From NCBI GenBank assembly GCA_018335575.1, contig JAGXRT010000002.1:1-48639 (forward strand): a DNA stretch of 48,639 bases. Direction: 5' to 3'. The notes under the pieces are model-generated. The model made no database searches. It was given only the letters and a program-made list of their open reading frames with translations, and was not told the DNA's origin. The stretch is from Bacteroidota bacterium (GTDB lineage Bacteria; Bacteroidota; Bacteroidia; Flavobacteriales; Flavobacteriaceae). This document shows, piece by piece, positions 44,645-48,639 of the stretch. Numbering within the stretch: the stretch's first letter is position 1; each line of letters starts with the position of its first letter. Made by a program: the position numbers and the translations under genes.

Positions 44645-45994
44645 TTATCCTACTTCTTCTATCATTAAATCTAACCCTTTTCTAATGATTTCCTGAGCTT
44701 CAATTTTTGAAGTACTCACAAATTCAACCAAAGCAAAATCTTCAGGAGCTACTTCGTAGATTCCTAAATTTTCCATTTTTTCGATATCATTAGCCAATGT
44801 AGCTTTAAGTAATTGCATTGGGAAAATATCCATAGGCATTACCTTTTCCATTTCTCCAGTAACTACAAAAGCACGTTCTTCACCATTTAAATTGGTGTCT
44901 AAAGCATATTCTTTATTTGGAGTTAACCAAGAGAAAAATGCTCTATTGATGCTTAATTTATGATTTCCAATAAATGGATGCCATCCTAAAAACTCGTAAT
45001 GGTTTCCTTCTGGAATAACAGTAACTAAATTGTCGTAAAATCCTAAGAACTTCTCTTGATTAATGTTAATTCCTGTTAATACATTGCCGCTAATTACACG
45101 TACATTCTTATTTGGTACATTTTTAACAATTATTTCGCTCAAATCCGCACCTAATGTTGTTTTAACATATTGAGGTTTTACAACTTCACTACCCGCTAAA
45201 GCGATAGTTCTAGACGCATCAAACTTACCATGTAAAAACAATCGTCCAATTATAGCAACATCTTGAGGGTTTATTACCCAAACGCGATCTCCTTGATTAA
45301 TTGGATCAATAAAATGAATTTGAACGCCTACATTACCTGCAGGGTGTTTGCCATAAACGTTATGAATTTCTACACCAGTTACTTGGTTAAAAAAAGTATT
45401 GGTTGTGCCGTCAACAGCTAAATGAACTTTACCTGTAGTTAGTTTTTTCAAGGCATCAATACCCGTTTGAAACTCTTTTTGTTCATTAGCTAGTGCAAAT
45501 GAATCATCTGCTGCTAATGGTGCTGATGAAAAAGAACTAATAAATATAGCTTTTGGTTGGTCTGCCGGATTAGCTACAACATCGTATGGACGTTGCTTAA
45601 TAAACGGCCAGCATCCGCTAGCTAATAAGTGCGCTTTTACATCTTCTGATGAAAGTTCGGTTGGATTTTTGATGCCAAAATCTTTGTAAGAATCGGTAGC
45701 GTCTGCAGCAATTTTAATATTTAAAATTTTGCGTTTAGCCCCACGGTTAATTTCAATAATTTCTCCGCTAACAGGCGATGAAAACTTAACTTCCTCCATT
45801 TTTTTAGAGAAGAATATAGGATCACCAGCTTTAACTTTATCTCCAACTTTTACCACAAGTTTTGGAATAACTCCGTGAATTTGAGATGGAACGATAGCGA
45901 AGACTTTCGAACGTGAAGCAACTGATACTACTTTCTCAGCTTTCCCTTTAAGCTTAATTTCTAAGCCTTTCTTGATTCGAATGTCTTTTGACAT
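44645..45994 (-). CDS. nqrA: Na+-NQR subunit A
   Basis: A 449-aa peripheral cytoplasmic subunit implicated in ubiquinone binding; it lacks membrane helices. The N-terminus (DIRIKKGLEIKLKGKAEKVV) and the stretches SPVSGEIIEINRGAKRKIL and GCWPFIKQRPYDVVANPADQPKAIFIS are standard for NqrA. The later NQEKFLGFYDNLVTVIPEGNHYEFLGW is also typical. It is the first gene of the nqrABCDEF operon, which pumps Na+ while oxidising NADH. A promoter with both -33 and -7 parts lies about 45-75 bp upstream, in the region shared with the divergent plug gene. Confidence 0.97.
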   Translation of the reverse strand: MSKDIRIKKGLEIKLKGKAEKVVSVASRSKVFAIVPSQIHGVIPKLVVKVGDKVKAGDPIFFSKKMEEVKFSSPVSGEIIEINRGAKRKILNIKIAADATDSYKDFGIKNPTELSSEDVKAHLLASGCWPFIKQRPYDVVANPADQPKAIFISSFSSAPLAADDSFALANEQKEFQTGIDALKKLTTGKVHLAVDGTTNTFFNQVTGVEIHNVYGKHPAGNVGVQIHFIDPINQGDRVWVINPQDVAIIGRLFLHGKFDASRTIALAGSEVVKPQYVKTTLGADLSEIIVKNVPNKNVRVISGNVLTGININQEKFLGFYDNLVTVIPEGNHYEFLGWHPFIGNHKLSINRAFFSWLTPNKEYALDTNLNGEERAFVVTGEMEKVMPMDIFPMQLLKATLANDIEKMENLGIYEVAPEDFALVEFVSTSKIEAQEIIRKGLDLMIEEVG

Positions 45995-46039
45995 ATGTTA
46001 ATTAAAATTTATTAAATGAATACTAATTTTAAATTGTCG

Positions 46040-46071
46040 CAAATTTAGGAAAATAACCCTATTCTTTACAA
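46040..46071 (-). promoter_or_regulatory. Promoter of the nqr operon
   Basis: On the minus strand a TTG (46071-46069) is followed after 21 bp by TAAATTTG (46047-46040). This fits the Bacteroidetes -33/-7 pattern and lies 45 bp before the nqrA start codon. Confidence 0.65.
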
Positions 46072-46126
46072 TTTTTTGCATTTATAATCATTCTAAATTG
46101 CAGGGATTTATGTTATTTTCTTTTAG

Positions 46127-46134
46127 TATTTTTG
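46127..46134 (+). promoter_or_regulatory. -7 element of the plug gene
   Basis: TATTTTTG fits TAnnTTTG, 19 bp before the ATG of the T9SS Plug gene. The -33 element is unclear. It is divergent from the nqr promoter. Confidence 0.5.
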
Positions 46135-46153
46135 ATAAAATTAAAAGTATACG

Positions 46154-47416
46154 ATGAAACATCAAACAAAAGTATTTTTTACAGGTATAATTATATTTTT
46201 AGTTGGTATACAGAATCTAACTTCTCAAGAAGAAAATTTAATTGATGCTGAATACATAAAAACAGTAGTGCTAAAATCTGCTACATCAAATTCATTTGCA
46301 CCAATTTTTAGAGTTGGCGAAGCGTTTTCGTTAAGTTTTGATGATATTGAAGCAGATGAAAAAGATTATTATTATGAAATTGTTCATGTTGATTATAACT
46401 GGCAAAAGTCTTCTATAGCTGACAATGAGTATTTAGTTGGATTTTCAAAAGACAGAATTAGAAATTACGAAAACTCATTCAATACCCTACAGTTTTTTAC
46501 CCATTACCAAGTTTCTTTTCCAAATGAAAAAACCCAAATTATTCAAAGTGGAAATTATATATTAAAAGTTTTAAACGATTATGATGAGGTGGTTTTAATA
46601 CGAAGGTTTGTTTTGGTAAACCCTAAAGCGGAAGTAGGTGTAACCGTTCAAAGAACGCGTTCTATAGATCAGATTAATACCCATCAAAATGTACAATTTG
46701 TTGTAAACTATCAGAACTTTAACATCAACAACCCATCCGAAGAAATAAAAATCGCAATTCTTCAAAATAATAATTGGGCAAACGCTAAAACCAACCTTAA
46801 ACCGCAGTATATAAGAGCTAATCAATTAGTGTATAAGTATGATAAAGAAACTAATTTTTTAGCCGGAAATGAATACTTAAATTTTGATACTAAAATTATT
46901 AGAAACACGTCTTTAAATATTAGGAATGTATATTTAGGCGATGATATTTTTTATACACATTTATTTGTAGATGAAGAACGTAGTTCTAAGCCATACACGT
47001 ATTATCCTGATGTTAACGGTAACTTTGTAATCAGAAATCTGGAAGGAGAAAATGCCAGTTTAGATGCCGATTATTCTTGGGTTCATTTTTATCTAAAACC
47101 TACAAATCTTTCACAGAACAAAGAAGTGTTTGTTTATGGCGGATTTAATAACTGGCAATTTTCTGATGTTAATAAAATGAAATACAATGCCACTACCGGA
47201 TTGTACGAATTGCCAATTTTATTAAAACAAGGGTTTTATAATTACCGTTATGCAACCATTGATTCTGATAAAAAAATAAATGAGGTTGAGATTGATGGTT
47301 CATTTTTTCAAACAGAAAATGAATATTCAGTTATAGTGTATTGGAGTAAAATTGGAGGTCGTTTTGATGAAGTAATTGGATACGGAACTGTAATTTCAGA
47401 CATGTTAAAACAATAA
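46154..47416 (+). CDS. Type IX secretion system Plug protein (DUF5103 family)
   Basis: A 420-aa protein with signal peptide (MKHQTKVFFTGIIIFLVGIQNLTSQ). It matches the DUF5103 / T9SS plug family: the N-terminal part YEIVHVDYNWQKSSIADNEYLVGFSKDRIRNYENSFNTLQ..YTHYQVSFPN-like sequence, and the C-terminal glycogen-binding-like beta segment VFVYGGFNNWQFSDVNKMKYN with GFYNYRYATID. In F. johnsoniae this protein fills the periplasmic opening of SprA when no cargo is engaged. It is encoded ~8 kb from sprA here, separated by gcvH, vanZ, tonB and the nqr operon. The name is from family resemblance; the structure-based role is from the homologue. Confidence 0.88.
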   Translation: MKHQTKVFFTGIIIFLVGIQNLTSQEENLIDAEYIKTVVLKSATSNSFAPIFRVGEAFSLSFDDIEADEKDYYYEIVHVDYNWQKSSIADNEYLVGFSKDRIRNYENSFNTLQFFTHYQVSFPNEKTQIIQSGNYILKVLNDYDEVVLIRRFVLVNPKAEVGVTVQRTRSIDQINTHQNVQFVVNYQNFNINNPSEEIKIAILQNNNWANAKTNLKPQYIRANQLVYKYDKETNFLAGNEYLNFDTKIIRNTSLNIRNVYLGDDIFYTHLFVDEERSSKPYTYYPDVNGNFVIRNLEGENASLDADYSWVHFYLKPTNLSQNKEVFVYGGFNNWQFSDVNKMKYNATTGLYELPILLKQGFYNYRYATIDSDKKINEVEIDGSFFQTENEYSVIVYWSKIGGRFDEVIGYGTVISDMLKQ

Positions 47417-47464
47417 TTTTTTTGTATAATCTTAAAATTATTAGAAAAGTTAAACTGCTTAATA

Positions 47465-48514
47465 TTGAAAAACAAGAACGTATATAAAGGAATTGAATGT
47501 CTAAATTGCGGACAACCACTAAACGTACACGATGATTTTTGTTCTAATTGTGGACAAAAAAACGATATCAGAAAACCACAATTTTTTCAATTGTTAAGTG
47601 AGTTTTTTTCTAGTTTTTATTCGCTCGATTCTAAGTTTTTAAGAACTATTTTTCCGTTATTGTTTAAACCCGGAAAAGTGACATCAGATTTTTTTGAAGG
47701 AAAAAGATTGCGGTATATGAATCCGTTTAGGTTTTACATCAATGTGTCTATTATCTTTTTTTTAATACAAGGAATTGTTGGATTTTTTGAAACGTTTAGT
47801 ACAATAGAGCAAAAAGACACAAAACCTAAAATTTCAGAAAATATTAAACTGGATTCTGTAGGAAAGGAAAAGTTGGATTCAATTCTTGTTGCAGAAAATA
47901 TCGATATTAAAGAAATTGATTCAGCAAAGAATCATTTTAATCTTGATCTATCAGACTCCAATGAATTTTTTAAGAAATTTAAGTTGTTTCAAGATTTTTA
48001 TACTGAAAACAAAGAATTATCTACAGAATCTGCCTTAGATAGTTTAAATTATCCGTTAACATTTTACAATCAATTTTTATATAAAAAATCAAAAGATTTA
48101 GTTCGTTTGCAAACCGATAAAGCATATCAAAAGACAATTTTATCAAAAATAAATTCCAGTATATCCATCGCTTTATTTTTAATGTTGCCCTTTTTTGCGT
48201 TATTTTTTAGTTTAATGTACATAAGAAGCGATAAAACATACATGGAGCATTTGGTGTTTATATTTCACACTCAAAGTGTTTTTTTTATAATGCTTTCTGT
48301 ATTTTTTCTATTCGACACATTATTAAAAACAAGTATCGGAATTGTTTCATTGATTTTTTTATTTGGGTTTTACCTCTATAAAGCGATGCGGTATTTTTAT
48401 AAACAAAGTAGATTTAGAACAATCGTAAAATACCTTACATTAATATCTATTTTTACCGTATTATCTGTATTAAATCTTGTGTTTTTATCACTTTTTTCCT
48501 TTGCAACAAACTAA
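47465..48514 (+). CDS. DUF3667 membrane protein with N-terminal zinc ribbon
   Basis: A 349-aa protein of unknown function. The N-terminus has a zinc ribbon with two CxxC pairs, Cys12/Cys15 (CLNC) and Cys26/Cys29 (CSNC). Next comes the DUF3667 signature (FLRTIFPLLFKPGKVTSDFFEGKRLRYMNPFRFYINVSIIFFLI), with a first membrane segment near ~92-112. A polar middle section (~115-215) precedes four C-terminal hydrophobic segments (from about IALFLMLPFFALFFSLMYI). The first start is TTG 47465; the next in-frame ATG lies inside the DUF3667 motif, too late. The family is common and uncharacterised in Bacteroidetes. It lies 48 bp after plug in the same direction; a role in secretion is only a guess. Confidence 0.85.
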   Translation: MKNKNVYKGIECLNCGQPLNVHDDFCSNCGQKNDIRKPQFFQLLSEFFSSFYSLDSKFLRTIFPLLFKPGKVTSDFFEGKRLRYMNPFRFYINVSIIFFLIQGIVGFFETFSTIEQKDTKPKISENIKLDSVGKEKLDSILVAENIDIKEIDSAKNHFNLDLSDSNEFFKKFKLFQDFYTENKELSTESALDSLNYPLTFYNQFLYKKSKDLVRLQTDKAYQKTILSKINSSISIALFLMLPFFALFFSLMYIRSDKTYMEHLVFIFHTQSVFFIMLSVFFLFDTLLKTSIGIVSLIFLFGFYLYKAMRYFYKQSRFRTIVKYLTLISIFTVLSVLNLVFLSLFSFATN

Positions 48515-48530
48515 ATCAATAATTATTGAT
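48515..48530. repeat. Short perfect palindrome after the DUF3667 gene
   Basis: ATCAATAATTATTGAT is a 16-base perfect palindrome directly after the DUF3667 stop. It has no T-tail, so it is a poor terminator. It could be a protein-binding site or chance in AT-rich DNA. Confidence 0.3.
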
Positions 48531-48589
48531 ATTTCAAATTGCAAACAATTTATGTTTGTTTTGTTGTCATAAATTGAGTTAAAATGTTG

Positions 48590-48597
48590 TATTTTTG
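48590..48597 (+). promoter_or_regulatory. -7 element before the gene at the right edge
   Basis: TATTTTTG fits TAnnTTTG, with a possible -33 TTG 23 bp upstream. It lies 33 bp before the ATG at 48631. Confidence 0.5.
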
Positions 48598-48630
48598 TGC
48601 ATAATATATTAAACATTAAACAACAGAACA

Positions 48631-48639
48631 ATGGCTTCA
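48631..48639 (+). CDS. Start of a truncated gene at the right edge
   Basis: Only ATG GCT TCA (Met-Ala-Ser) is inside the window. The call rests on the -7 element upstream and the position; the product cannot be named. Confidence 0.4.

Noticed and set aside
40157-45994. The minus-strand operon as an Rnf electron-transport complex.
   Set aside because: It has NqrA and NqrF with the NQR gene order A-F; RnfB and RnfC with their multiple 4Fe-4S clusters are absent.

Overview
The window is AT-rich, densely coded chromosome from a member of the Bacteroidota, almost certainly a gliding or formerly gliding Flavobacteriaceae species. The evidence is the set of type IX secretion (T9SS) and gliding genes (sprA, plug, porP/sprF, gldD, gldE, an adhesin with a gliding-type C-terminal domain), a six-gene Na+-NQR operon, an RNase G and a TraR/DksA protein that lack their usual cysteines, promoters of the TTTG-N(~19-21)-TAnnTTTG type, and few Shine-Dalgarno sequences. 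I see no tRNA, rRNA, CRISPR array, insertion sequence, prophage or integration scar. The content is mainly core genome.

Layout. 1-4.2 kb: the 3' end of a secreted adhesin (93-residue tandem repeats, calcium-binding Asp repeats, T9SS type B tail), then a PorP/SprF partner and an OmpA/PD40 lipoprotein-like envelope protein, closed by a terminator. 4.3-14 kb: ileS, a TraR/DksA-like gene, lspA, an ACR3 arsenite exporter, uvrC and a patatin/BamA-like outer-membrane phospholipase. 14-16.1 kb (minus): HU, a 30-residue Lys/Arg-rich protein, and rng. 16.2-19.7 kb (plus): the mutY-ssb-gldE-gldD block. 19.7-24.4 kb: a tiny Glu/Val/Ala-rich lipoprotein (minus), an EamA transporter (plus), and a pair of M16 peptidase-family genes (minus), one active and one lacking the zinc motif.

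24.6-31.3 kb (plus): rplU-rpmA, waaA/kdtA, a Crp/Fnr regulator, queG, maeB-type malic enzyme and ruvA. 31.3-39.8 kb: sprA (7 kb, the T9SS translocon), gcvH, a VanZ-like membrane protein and a TonB. 39.8-40.15 kb is the only long gene-free gap. 40.15-46 kb (minus): nqrABCDEF. 46.1-48.5 kb (plus): the T9SS Plug protein and a DUF3667 zinc-ribbon membrane protein. The first three codons of another gene lie at the right edge.

How the genes work together. SprA forms the outer-membrane T9SS channel, and Plug closes that channel when it is idle. GldD and GldE belong to the gliding/secretion machinery, and the adhesin, SprF-like and OmpA-like trio is a typical cargo-plus-partner set. Na+-NQR and TonB handle membrane energy. 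I found no convincing undescribed system. The best leads are small or lineage-specific details: the 30-aa basic protein, the tiny lipoprotein with a full-consensus promoter, the inactive M16 fused to an extra C-terminal domain, the cysteine losses, TTG starts on gldE and sprA, and very short leaders.
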